Part shown: piece after piece, positions 53,967 to 64,000 of the stretch
Layout: each line of letters starts with the position of its first letter
Numbering within the stretch: position 1 is the stretch's first letter
Assembly (NCBI RefSeq): GCF_021300775.1
Contig: NZ_JAJTJP010000001.1
Span: forward strand, 310,001 to 374,000
Direction: 5' to 3'
Source of the DNA: Parvimonas micra
Lineage (GTDB): Bacteria > Bacillota > Clostridia > Tissierellales > Peptoniphilaceae
DNA length: 64,000 nucleotides
The notes under the pieces: generated by a model
What the model was told of the DNA's origin: nothing
The model's input: the letters and a program-made list of their open reading frames with translations, nothing else
Databases searched by the model: none
Made by a program: the position numbers and the translations under genes

Positions 53967-55163
53967 ATGAATAAAAATGTTATTACAGATTTAGATGTTA
54001 CCTCAAAAAGAGTTATTGTAAGAGTTGACTTTAATGTTCCAATGTCAAAGTCTGAAGTTGGTAAAATTACTGATAATGCTAGAATCTTAGCTGCTTTACC
54101 AACTATAAATTATTTAATTGAAAACAAAGCTAAAGTTATTTTATTATCTCATCTTGGAAGACCAAAAGGAGAAGCTAAAAAAGAGTTTTCTTTAGAACCA
54201 GTTGCTAAGGAATTGTCTAGGCTTTTAAATAAAGAAGTAAAATTTTTACAAAGTGATTTAGTTGTTGATGATAATGTAAAAAATAAAGTATTTAATTTAC
54301 AAGATGGAGAAGTTGCATTACTAGAAAATACTAGATTTAGACCAGAGGAAACTAAAAATATAGATAATTTTTCAAAAGAATTATCTTCTCTTGGAGATAT
54401 TTATATAAATGACGCTTTTGGGACTAGTCATAGAGCTCATTGTTCAAATGTTGGACTATGTAAATTTTTACCATCTGCAGTTGGATTTTTGGTTGAAAAA
54501 GAGATTTCTATTATGGGAAAAGCTCTTTCTAATCCGGAAAGACCTTTTGTAGCAATTTTAGGTGGTGCAAAAGTATCTGATAAAATTACTGTAATTGAAA
54601 ACTTAATTGAAAAAGTAGACAGTATTATAATCGGAGGAGGAATGGCATTTACATTCTTAAAATCCTTAGGATACTCAGTTGGTAAAAGCTTATTAGAAGA
54701 AGATAAAATTGATTTAGCAAAAGATTTATATGAAAAAGCAAAAAGTAAAAATGTTAATATGTTATTGCCAGTAGATGTAGTTGTAAGTAAAGAATTTTCA
54801 AATGATTCTGATTTCAAAACTGTTACTATAGATTCAATTGAAGATGATTATATGGGTCTTGATATAGGATATAAAACTGTTGAGCTATTCTCAGATGAAA
54901 TTAAAAAAGCAAAAACAGTGGTTTGGAATGGTCCAATGGGAGTATTTGAAATGCCAAATTTTGCAAAAGGTACATTTGAGATTGCAAAGGCAATAGCTGA
55001 AACTGATTCTATAAGTATAATTGGCGGAGGAGATAGTGCATCTGCTGCTGAAAAATCAGGTTTTAAAGATAAAATAACACACATTTCAACTGGCGGAGGT
55101 GCATCATTAGAATTTCTAGAAGGAAAAATTTTACCAGGAATTGATGCAATAGATAATAAATAA
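53967..55163 (+). CDS. pgk: Phosphoglycerate kinase
   Basis: A 398-residue enzyme making ATP from 1,3-bisphosphoglycerate. [38 protein letters not shown] and [11 protein letters not shown] cover substrate and nucleotide sites. AAGGAG upstream; 11 bases before tpiA. Confidence 0.97.
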   Translation: MNKNVITDLDVTSKRVIVRVDFNVPMSKSEVGKITDNARILAALPTINYLIENKAKVILLSHLGRPKGEAKKEFSLEPVAKELSRLLNKEVKFLQSDLVVDDNVKNKVFNLQDGEVALLENTRFRPEETKNIDNFSKELSSLGDIYINDAFGTSHRAHCSNVGLCKFLPSAVGFLVEKEISIMGKALSNPERPFVAILGGAKVSDKITVIENLIEKVDSIIIGGGMAFTFLKSLGYSVGKSLLEEDKIDLAKDLYEKAKSKNVNMLLPVDVVVSKEFSNDSDFKTVTIDSIEDDYMGLDIGYKTVELFSDEIKKAKTVVWNGPMGVFEMPNFAKGTFEIAKAIAETDSISIIGGGDSASAAEKSGFKDKITHISTGGGASLEFLEGKILPGIDAIDNK

Positions 55164-55174
55164 TTGGAGGTAGT

Positions 55175-57224
<2,050 letters not shown>

Positions 57225-57304
57225 TATAATTATAATAGCTCATTATTTTCATATAAGAAAATTATAATATAGTGTAAAATAAATAAATTTTTTAATGTAT
57301 TTTA

Positions 57305-57313
57305 TGATATACT
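57305..57313 (+). promoter_or_regulatory. Extended -10 promoter of the Na/Pi cotransporter gene
   Basis: TGA (57305-57307) followed by TATACT (57308-57313), with no good -35 at the usual distance. About 70 bases before the ATG. Confidence 0.4.
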
Positions 57314-57382
57314 ATTAGTTAGATATTTATATAGAATATATGAGCTAATATTTTGATTACGTATAATGATTTTGGAGGAAGT

Positions 57383-58987
57383 ATGTCTATTTTTATTTCT
57401 GTTTTAGGTGGATTAGGATTATTTCTTTATGGAATGAACCTAATGGGAGCTGGATTACAAAAATCCTGTGGTGAAAAATTGAAAGGAATAATTGCCGCTG
57501 TAACAAAGAATAAAATTTATGCTGTATTAGTTGGTATTTTTGTTACTATGATTATTCAATCTAGTTCAGCGACTACAATAATGACAATAGGTTTTGTAAA
57601 TGCTGGATTTATGACTTTAGCACAATCTGTTGGAATAATCATTGGAGCTAATGTTGGTACAACAATAACTGCTCAAATTATAGCTTTTGATATTTCAAAA
57701 TATGCCCCTTTAGTTATTGCTATTGGAGTGTTTATGTGGATGAAGGCCAAAAGTGACAGAAAAAAAGATATTGCAGAGATTCTTATAGGATTTGGTATTT
57801 TATTTTTAGGAATGTCTATAATGACTAATGGATTAGCTCCGTTAGCTCAAGAAGAATGGTTTAAAAATATACTAGTCAAATTAAACAATCCATTTATTGG
57901 TGTATTAGCTGGTCTATTGTTAACAACTGTTTTACAATCTTCTTCAGCATCAATTGGTTTATTAGAAGCATTAGGAATGCAAGGAGCTATTAATATAAAC
58001 CAAGCATTTGGAATATTATTTGGAGATAATATTGGTACAACAACTACTGCTATGATTTCGAGTGTTGGAGCTAGTAAAAATGCTAAAAGAGCTGCATTTA
58101 TTCACTTTCTATTTAATTTGATTGGAACTATCATATTTATGACAATACTTCGAGTTCCAGTTCAATATTTGGTAGAATACATTTCACCTGGAAATGTTCA
58201 AAGGCAAATTGCGAATGCACATACACTTTTCAACATAATAAATGTTTTTATTCAATTACCATTTTCTAATTTATTAGTAAAAATATCTCAATGGGTTATT
58301 AAAGGCGATGATATAGTTGAAGAACGTTACTCAGAACATTTGGATAAAAGAATTTTTGAAACACCAAGTATAGCCATCATTCAAGCACAAAAAGAAGTAG
58401 CTAGAATGGGTGAAATAGTAATTGAATCATTAGAAAAAACTATTGAGTCTTTTAAAACAAAAAGCAGTAAAAACATAGAATTTGTACTTGAAAGGGAAAA
58501 AGTAATAAATGGTTTAGAAAAGGAAATTATTGACTATTTAGTACCATTATCTGATAAAAATTTGTCTGATGATGAACAACATAAAGTTTTTGTTATGATG
58601 TATGCAATAAATGATTATGAGAGAATTGGAGATCACTGTGAGAATATAATAGAGTTGATACAAGAAATAAAAGAAGAAAACTCAGTATTTAGTAAAACTG
58701 CCTTTGATGAATATGAAAAAATATCATCAGATGTTATGAAAATTATTGTAGATACAACAAATGCATATAAGGATAATAATCTTGAATTAGCTAAAAAGTG
58801 TATTCCTATAGAAGAAGAAGTAGATATTTTAGAAGAAACTTATAGAAGAAATCATATGGATAGAATTAACAAGGGTATATGTGATACAAATGCAGGCGTT
58901 AAATTTTTAGATATATTATCTAATTTTGAGAGAATCGCTGACCATTGTTTAAACATTGCAAATTACACATTAGGAAAAGAATTGTAA
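57383..58987 (+). CDS. Na/Pi cotransporter with C-terminal PhoU domain
   Basis: A 534-residue protein. The N-terminal 300 residues hold two Na_Pi_cotrans repeats, each with a QSSSATT/QSSSASI motif (IIQSSSATTIMT and VLQSSSASIGLL) and GANVGTT/GDNIGTT. The last 200 residues form a PhoU-like helical domain (NDYERIGDHCENI and NFERIADHCLNIA, the metal-binding PhoU motifs). Imports phosphate with sodium, or exports it under control of the PhoU part. ATG 57383 after TGGAGG. Confidence 0.93.
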   Translation: MSIFISVLGGLGLFLYGMNLMGAGLQKSCGEKLKGIIAAVTKNKIYAVLVGIFVTMIIQSSSATTIMTIGFVNAGFMTLAQSVGIIIGANVGTTITAQIIAFDISKYAPLVIAIGVFMWMKAKSDRKKDIAEILIGFGILFLGMSIMTNGLAPLAQEEWFKNILVKLNNPFIGVLAGLLLTTVLQSSSASIGLLEALGMQGAININQAFGILFGDNIGTTTTAMISSVGASKNAKRAAFIHFLFNLIGTIIFMTILRVPVQYLVEYISPGNVQRQIANAHTLFNIINVFIQLPFSNLLVKISQWVIKGDDIVEERYSEHLDKRIFETPSIAIIQAQKEVARMGEIVIESLEKTIESFKTKSSKNIEFVLEREKVINGLEKEIIDYLVPLSDKNLSDDEQHKVFVMMYAINDYERIGDHCENIIELIQEIKEENSVFSKTAFDEYEKISSDVMKIIVDTTNAYKDNNLELAKKCIPIEEEVDILEETYRRNHMDRINKGICDTNAGVKFLDILSNFERIADHCLNIANYTLGKEL

Positions 58988-59058
58988 AAGATTGTTATTT
59001 TTGTATACAAATACTTAAAGTTATAAAAAAGTTTTATTATGATTTTGACAAAAAATGC

Positions 59059-59087
59059 TTTACAATTGGGTAAACATAATATATAAT
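59059..59087 (+). promoter_or_regulatory. Promoter of the glycine reductase operon
   Basis: TTTACA (59059-59064), 17-base spacer, TATAAT (59082-59087), about 60 bases before trxB. Confidence 0.6.
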
Positions 59088-59147
59088 AATAAACGGATGT
59101 GATTTCATTGCAGTTTGTTATTTTTATACTGTAAATGGAGGTAAGCT

Positions 59148-60077
59148 ATGTACGATTGTATTATAATTGGCGCTGGTCCTGCTGGAATTAGTGCAGGTAT
59201 CTATGCAGCTAGAGCTAGTATGAAGACAATAATAATAGAAAGAGGAACACCAGGTGGTTTAATAGCAAAGACAGATGAGATTGCTAACTATCCAGGTGCT
59301 GAAGATGTTCCAACTGGTCCAGAATTAATTGAAAGAATGGTAAAACAGGCTAAATCATTTGGAGCTGAATTTATAACAGATACTGTAGTAAATGTAGATT
59401 TTTCTGGAACAACTAAGATTGTTTACGGTGAAAATACTACTTATGAAGCAAAATCAGTTATTATAGCCACTGGATCTAATCCGAGATTATTAGAAGTACC
59501 AGGAGAAAAAGAATTTACTGGTAAAGGAATTGCTTATTGTGCTACATGTGATGCACCATTTTTTCAAGATTTAGACATATATGTTGTTGGATCTGGGGAA
59601 GCTGCTGTTGAAGAAGCTATGTATCTAACTAAATTTGGTAGAACTGTTACTTTATTAGTTAGAAAAGATAAGTTATCTGTAGCAAAATCAATAGAAGAAA
59701 AAGCAATGAAATGTGAAAAATTAAAAATTATGTGGAATGTAGAAGTTGAAAGTTTTGAAGGAGCAGGTTTATTAAGTGCTATGAATATTGTAAATAATAA
59801 AACTGGAGAAAAAACTAAAATTGTTCCAAGAGAGGGAGATATGATATTTGGAGTATTTATCTTCGTTGGATATATTCCTGAAAGCACAATATTTAATGGT
59901 ATAATTGGTACTGATAGAAACTATATAGTATCAGATGAAACAATGAAAACTAGTGTTGAAGGTGTTTTTGTTGCCGGAGATGTTAGAGTTAAAGAGCTAA
60001 GACAAGTTGTTACGGCAGTTAATGATGGTGCGATTGCTGCAATAAATGCAAGAAAATATGTTGAAAGCTTAAGTTAA
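59148..60077 (+). CDS. trxB: Thioredoxin reductase of the glycine reductase system
   Basis: A 309-residue flavoprotein: GAGPAGISAGIYAARA binds FAD, CATCDAPFF is the redox disulfide, GSGEAAVEEAMYL binds NADPH or NADH, and VFVAGDVRVKELRQ is the C-terminal FAD contact. In grd operons this enzyme reduces the thioredoxin that regenerates selenoprotein A. TGGAGG upstream; the grd genes follow after 52 bases. A trxA gene is absent from the visible part. Confidence 0.95.
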   Translation: MYDCIIIGAGPAGISAGIYAARASMKTIIIERGTPGGLIAKTDEIANYPGAEDVPTGPELIERMVKQAKSFGAEFITDTVVNVDFSGTTKIVYGENTTYEAKSVIIATGSNPRLLEVPGEKEFTGKGIAYCATCDAPFFQDLDIYVVGSGEAAVEEAMYLTKFGRTVTLLVRKDKLSVAKSIEEKAMKCEKLKIMWNVEVESFEGAGLLSAMNIVNNKTGEKTKIVPREGDMIFGVFIFVGYIPESTIFNGIIGTDRNYIVSDETMKTSVEGVFVAGDVRVKELRQVVTAVNDGAIAAINARKYVESLS

Positions 60078-60129
60078 TTGAATTTAATTCCGAAAGGATT
60101 AAATATATAAATTTTAAGGAGGTGAGTAT

Positions 60130-61416
60130 ATGCGTCTAGAATTAGGAAAAATCTTAATTAACGATGTTAAATTTTGTTCAGAAACAAAAGTTGACAAAGG
60201 TGTTTTATACATTAATAAAGAAGAGCTAATTGCTCATTTAATGGATGATGAACACTTAAAATCAGTAGACGTAGATCTTGCAAAACCAGGTGAAAGTGTA
60301 AGAATTACTCCAATTAAGGATGTTGTAGAACCAAGAGTAAAGGTTAACGGAGCAGGCGGAGTATTCCCTGGAATGATTTCAAAAGTTGATGTAGTTGGTT
60401 CAGGAAGAACTCATGTTCTTAAGGGAGCAGCAGTAATGACAGTTGGTAAAATAGTAGGTTTCCAAGAAGGTATTGTTGATATGCAAGGACCTGGAGCTGA
60501 ATATACACCATTTTCAAAAACTAATAATATAGTTTTAATAGTGGAACCAGCTGAAGGAGTTGCTACTCATGCTTATGAAAAAGCTGTTAGAATGGCAGGA
60601 TTAAAAGCTGCTACTTATCTTGGATTAGCTGGTAAAGAAGTTGAACCAGATGAAGTAGAAGTATTTGAAACTAAACCATTATTTGAACAAGCTGAAGAAT
60701 TAAAACATTTACCAAAAGTAGCTTATGTACAAATGTTACAATCTCAAGGATTATTACATGATACATATGTTTATGGTGTAGATGCAAAACAAATAGTTCC
60801 TACTTTATTATATCCAACTGAATTGATGGATGGAGCTATCTTAAGTGGTAACTGTGTATCTTCATGTGATAAGAATACAACATATCATCACTTAAATAAC
60901 CCTGTTGTTAGAGCAATGTATGAACAACACGGAAAAGAAATTAACTTCGTTGGTGTTATTATCACTAATGAAAATGTATATTTAGCAGATAAAGAAAGAT
61001 CATCAAACTGGACTGCTAAATTATGTGAATTTTTAAATCTTGATGGAGCTATCGTATCACAAGAAGGATTCGGTAACCCAGATACAGACTTAATTATGAA
61101 CTGTAAGAAAATCGAAGGTAAAGGTGTTAAGACTGTTATAATCACTGACGAATATGCAGGTAGAGATGGTGCCAGCCAATCATTAGCTGACGCTGACGTA
61201 GCTGCAAACGCAGTAGTAACTGGTGGTAACGCTAACGAAACTATCGTATTACCTAAGATGGATAAAGTTATTGGAACTTTAGATTATGTTGACATTATTG
61301 CTGGTGGATTTGATGGATCATTAAGAGAAGATGGCTCAATCATGGTAGAATTACAAGCAATTACTGGAGCAACTAACGAATTAGGATTTAATAGATTATC
61401 AGCTACTGGCTATTAA
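60130..61416 (+). CDS. grdE: Glycine reductase component B, alpha/beta proprotein
   Basis: A 428-residue precursor that is cut before Cys242 (GNCVSSCDKNTTYHH) so that the Cys becomes a pyruvoyl group, as shown for the Clostridium sticklandii protein; position 242 is the same here. The two products bind glycine as a Schiff base and work with GrdB. Start ATG with AAGGAGGTG. Substrate-binding subunit of glycine reductase rather than sarcosine or betaine reductase, judged from operon context. Confidence 0.95.
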   Translation: MRLELGKILINDVKFCSETKVDKGVLYINKEELIAHLMDDEHLKSVDVDLAKPGESVRITPIKDVVEPRVKVNGAGGVFPGMISKVDVVGSGRTHVLKGAAVMTVGKIVGFQEGIVDMQGPGAEYTPFSKTNNIVLIVEPAEGVATHAYEKAVRMAGLKAATYLGLAGKEVEPDEVEVFETKPLFEQAEELKHLPKVAYVQMLQSQGLLHDTYVYGVDAKQIVPTLLYPTELMDGAILSGNCVSSCDKNTTYHHLNNPVVRAMYEQHGKEINFVGVIITNENVYLADKERSSNWTAKLCEFLNLDGAIVSQEGFGNPDTDLIMNCKKIEGKGVKTVIITDEYAGRDGASQSLADADVAANAVVTGGNANETIVLPKMDKVIGTLDYVDIIAGGFDGSLREDGSIMVELQAITGATNELGFNRLSATGY

Positions 61417-61488
61417 AATCTATTATAAAAACGGAATATTATATAAAATTAATCGAAAATAAAAATTAAGAAAGGATGTGTAAGCGAT

Positions 61489-61953
61489 ATGGCACTTTTT
61501 ACAGAAAACACAAAAGTAATCATAATCGGCGATAGAGATGGTATACCAGGACCAGCTATAGAAGAATGTGTCGCTACAACTCCTGCAGAAATAGTATTTT
61601 CAGCAACTGAATGTTTTGTCTGAACTGCAGCAGGAGCAATGGACTTAGAAAATCAAAGAAGAGTAAAAGAATTAGCAGAAAAATACGGAGTAGAAAACTG
61701 TGTAGTTCTTTTAGGAGCATCTGAAGCAGAATCAGCAGCATTAGCAGCTGAAACTGTTACAACAGGTGACCCAACTTTCGCAGGTCCATTAGCAGGAGTT
61801 CAGTTAGGACTTAAAGTATATCACGCAGTTGAACCTGAATTTAAAGCAGAAGTTGATGAATCAGTTTATGATGACCAAATTGGTATGATGGAAATGGTTC
61901 TTGACTGTGATGCTATAATTGAAGCTGTAAGTGAAATTAGAAATTCATTATAA
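61489..61953 (+). CDS. grdA: Glycine reductase selenoprotein A, read through TGA at 61621
   Basis: A 154-residue selenoprotein. Frame ATG 61489 to 61953 is interrupted only by TGA 61621-61623, residue 45, in the family motif CFV-U-TAAGAMD. The Sec carries the carboxymethyl group from component B to component C, where acetyl phosphate forms; thioredoxin resets it. AAAGGA about 13 bases upstream is rather far. A tidy SECIS stem like those in fdhA and grdB is not visible by eye. Confidence 0.96.
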
Positions 61954-62005
61954 TTTGTAATTAAGATAAAATCATATATAAATATATGATAGAGAGGTGA
62001 TTAGT

Positions 62006-63313
62006 GTGGAAAAATTAAGAGTAGTTCACTATATAAACCAATTCTTTGCTGGAATAGGTGGAGAAGAAAAGGCAGATTATAAACCAGAAGTTAGAGAAGA
62101 AAAAATCGGACCTGGTTTAGCATTAAATGCTGGTTTTAACGGTGAAGCTGAAATAGTTGCTACTATTATTTGTGGTGATAGCTATTTTGGTGAAAATATG
62201 GACCAAGCTAAAGCAGAAGTTTTAGAAATGGTTAAGAAATACAATCCAGATTTATTCATAGCTGGTCCTGCATTCAATGCTGGTCGTTATGGAGTTGCTG
62301 CTGGTACAATTACTGAAGCAGTTCAAAATGAACTAGGAATTCCAGCTTTAACTGGTATGTATATTGAAAACCCAGGTGCAGATATGTTTAAGAAGAGCAT
62401 ATATGTAGTTTCAACTAAAAATAGTGCTGCAGGTATGAAAGATGCTGTAAGCAAAATGGTTCCACTTGCAATGAAACTTGTTAGAGGAGAAAAAATTGGT
62501 TCTCCAGCTGAAGAAGGATACATTGAAAGAGGAATTAGAAAGAATATTTTCAGAGAAGAATTCGGTGGTAAGAGAGCTGTTAATATGATGATCAAAAAGT
62601 TAAAGGGAGAAGAATTCGAAACTGAATTCCCAATGCCAAACTTTGACAGAGTAGATCCAAATCCAGCTGTTAAAGATATTAGAAAAGCTAAAATTGCTTT
62701 AGTAACATCTGGTGGTATAGTTCCTCATGGAAATCCTGACCATATTGAATCTTCATCTGCTTCAAAATATGGAAAATATGATATTGAAGGTGTTATGGAT
62801 CTTAAAGAAGGTGAATGGGAAACTGCACACGGTGGTTATGACCCTGTTTATGCTAACCAAGATTCAGATAGAGTTTTACCAGTTGACGTTTTAAGAGAAC
62901 TTGAAAAGAATGGTGAAATTGGAAGTCTTCATAGATATTTCTATACAACAGTAGGAAATGGTACAGCAGTAGCTTCTTCTAAAGCATTTGCAGAAGAGTT
63001 TAGTAAAGAATTAGTTGCTGATGGAGTAGATGCAGTTATATTAACATCTACTTGAGGTACTTGTACTCGTTGCGGTGCAACGATGGTAAAAGAAGTTGAG
63101 AGAGCTGGAATTCCAGTAGTACACGTTTGTACAGTAACTCCAATTTCATTAACAGTAGGAGCTAACAGAATCGTTCCTGCTGTAGCAATTCCTCACCCAT
63201 TAGGTAATCCTAAATTATCTGCTGAAGAAGAATATGCATTAAGAATGGGTATTGTTAAAAAAGCATTAAATGCTTTATCAACTGAAGTTGAAGGACAAAC
63301 AATATTTGAATAA
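62006..63313 (+). CDS. grdB: Glycine reductase component B, selenoprotein subunit, read through TGA at 63053
   Basis: A 435-residue selenoprotein. Starts at GTG 62006 after AGAGAGG; an upstream in-frame GTG at 61997 is part of the ribosome site. The frame is interrupted by TGA 63053-63055, residue 350, in the motif ILTST-U-GTCTRCGATM, where the Sec cleaves the C-N bond of bound glycine. It continues to 63313 (HVCTVTPISLTVGANRIV). Works with the GrdE products. Followed by a terminator before grdC. Confidence 0.96.
63068..63082 (+). promoter_or_regulatory. SECIS-like hairpin of grdB
   Basis: CGTTGC (63068-63073), loop GGT, GCAACG (63077-63082). The loop begins 19 bases after the TGA, the same as in fdhA, with the same GTTGC stem side and GGT loop start. 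Confidence 0.7.
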
Positions 63314-63322
63314 TTTTTTAAT

Positions 63323-63354
63323 AAAAAAGGTGTCAAGTATTGACACCTTTTTAA
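63323..63354 (+). terminator. Terminator between grdB and grdC
   Basis: AAAAAGGTGTCAA (63324-63336), loop GTA, TTGACACCTTTTT (63340-63352). Strong; some read-through or a separate promoter is needed for grdC. Confidence 0.85.
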
Positions 63355-63382
63355 TTTAATGGTATGCTATTACTAAGGGTAG

Positions 63383-63410
63383 TTGGCTTATATAGAATAC
63401 ATACTATGCT
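63383..63410 (+). promoter_or_regulatory. Possible promoter of grdC
   Basis: TTGGCT (63383-63388), 16-base spacer, TATGCT (63405-63410). Weak but correctly placed after the terminator, 33 bases before grdC. Confidence 0.35.
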
Positions 63411-63442
63411 ATCTGTTTTTTATATTAAAGGAGGTAATTAAG

Positions 63443-64000
63443 ATGAATTTTCCTGTATTAAAAGGAACTTCTTACGTATTAGTTCATGCACCAGACATGA
63501 TAATCCAAAATGGAACAACTCAAACTACTGAAAAGGCTTTAAATCCTGATTCAGACTATTTAAAGGAAATACCAAATCATATTAGAAAATATGAAGAAGT
63601 ATTAAACTATTTACCAAACCAAGTTTATATTGGTAACAAAAGACCTGAAGATTTAAAGGCAGTACCACAACCATGGTCAGATCCTGAAAAATATTTAGTA
63701 GGTGCTCCAAGAGATGGTAAATATGGTGAAATAATGCCAGAACATGAATTTATAGGTCTTATGAAGATTTGTGATGCTTTTGATTTAGTTTTACTTAATA
63801 AAGAATTTACTGAATTAGTAAAAGCAGATTTAGAAAAACACCCATTAATTAATGAAGGTTTACTTGCTAGATTAAAGGAAGGTGTTGAACAATCAGTTCT
63901 TGAAGGACATATGGATAATCATGCTGAAGGATTATTTTTTGAAGATAAATTAGTAGGTGTTGTTACTAGAGCTCATGATGTAGATGTTAACTTATCTGCT
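63443..64000 (+). CDS. grdC: Glycine reductase component C, beta subunit (3' truncated by window edge)
   Basis: The first 186 codons of GrdC, part of the acetyl-phosphate-forming component C. Recognised from NFPVLKGTSYVLVHAPDM, KALNPDSDYLKEIPNH and the PQPWSDPEKYLVGAPRDG segments and its position after grdB. ATG 63443 follows AAAGGAGG. The gene runs past the window; grdD is expected next. Confidence 0.95.
   Translation, partial: MNFPVLKGTSYVLVHAPDMIIQNGTTQTTEKALNPDSDYLKEIPNHIRKYEEVLNYLPNQVYIGNKRPEDLKAVPQPWSDPEKYLVGAPRDGKYGEIMPEHEFIGLMKICDAFDLVLLNKEFTELVKADLEKHPLINEGLLARLKEGVEQSVLEGHMDNHAEGLFFEDKLVGVVTRAHDVDVNLSA

Noticed and set aside
61639-61953. Short GrdA protein starting at ATG 61639
   Set aside because: It would lack the catalytic CFVU motif; the frame upstream encodes the normal GrdA N-terminus with Sec at TGA 61621.

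Overview
The window comes from a strongly AT-rich, low-GC Gram-positive anaerobe. Three features point to an amino-acid-fermenting member of the Tissierellia/Clostridia, most likely Parvimonas, Peptoniphilus or a relative. These are a selenocysteine-dependent glycine reductase operon (trxB-grdE-grdA-grdB-grdC), a selenocysteine formate dehydrogenase, and a B. subtilis-like cggR-gap-pgk-tpi-eno glycolytic operon. The genus is an inference from gene content, not a measured match. Nearly all genes lie on the + strand; only a LysR regulator and a membrane glycerophosphodiesterase are on the - strand. I found no tRNA, rRNA, insertion sequence, prophage or CRISPR array.

Layout. 1-1871: end of aspS, then tcdA-like and rseC-like genes. 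1872-2733: long gene-poor stretch with a decayed small membrane-protein gene, a terminator, and a 17-bp perfect inverted repeat over the promoter of the next gene. 2734-7539: a 1374-residue exported protein with four FMN-attachment motifs, followed by a ferric-reductase-like membrane protein; together they look like an extracellular flavin electron-transfer module. 7899-17352: a large iron-uptake cluster of the FTR1/P19/DUF2318 type with two FtsX-type ABC modules, a flavin-binding lipoprotein and a DUF4418 protein. 17524: an HPr-like protein with Asn15 in place of the phosphorylated His15. 18197-23067: NuoE/NuoF-like subunits and a selenoprotein formate dehydrogenase. 23213-26737: two-component system plus an unknown membrane-anchored protein. 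26791-31046: LysR regulator, glyA, membrane GDPD.

31216-42958 is a de novo purine operon: a strong promoter, a ykkC-family (probably PRPP) riboswitch, then purC-like, purE, purM, purL, purC, purF, purN, purH, purD. It carries two SAICAR-synthetase-family genes; purB and purK are not in this cluster. 43081-44075 is rpsF-ssb-rpsR. 44294-45173 holds two small Xre-type regulators and a small membrane protein behind a promoter embedded in a 20-bp palindrome. Then come hflX, a YigZ-family gene, a nucleoside-type ABC transporter lacking its binding protein, map, the glycolytic operon with its CggR regulator (no phosphoglycerate mutase gene), a Na/Pi cotransporter, and the glycine reductase operon running off the right edge.

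Taken together the genes describe an anaerobe that uses glycine as electron acceptor (glycine reductase, thioredoxin reductase), interconverts serine/glycine (glyA), handles formate through an NAD-linked selenoenzyme, and invests heavily in surface iron and flavin chemistry. The most unusual parts are the multi-flavin surface protein with its operator-like repeat, the FTR1 gene with no ordinary start codon for its signal peptide, the Crh-like HPr, the duplicated purC, and matching SECIS-like hairpins in fdhA and grdB.
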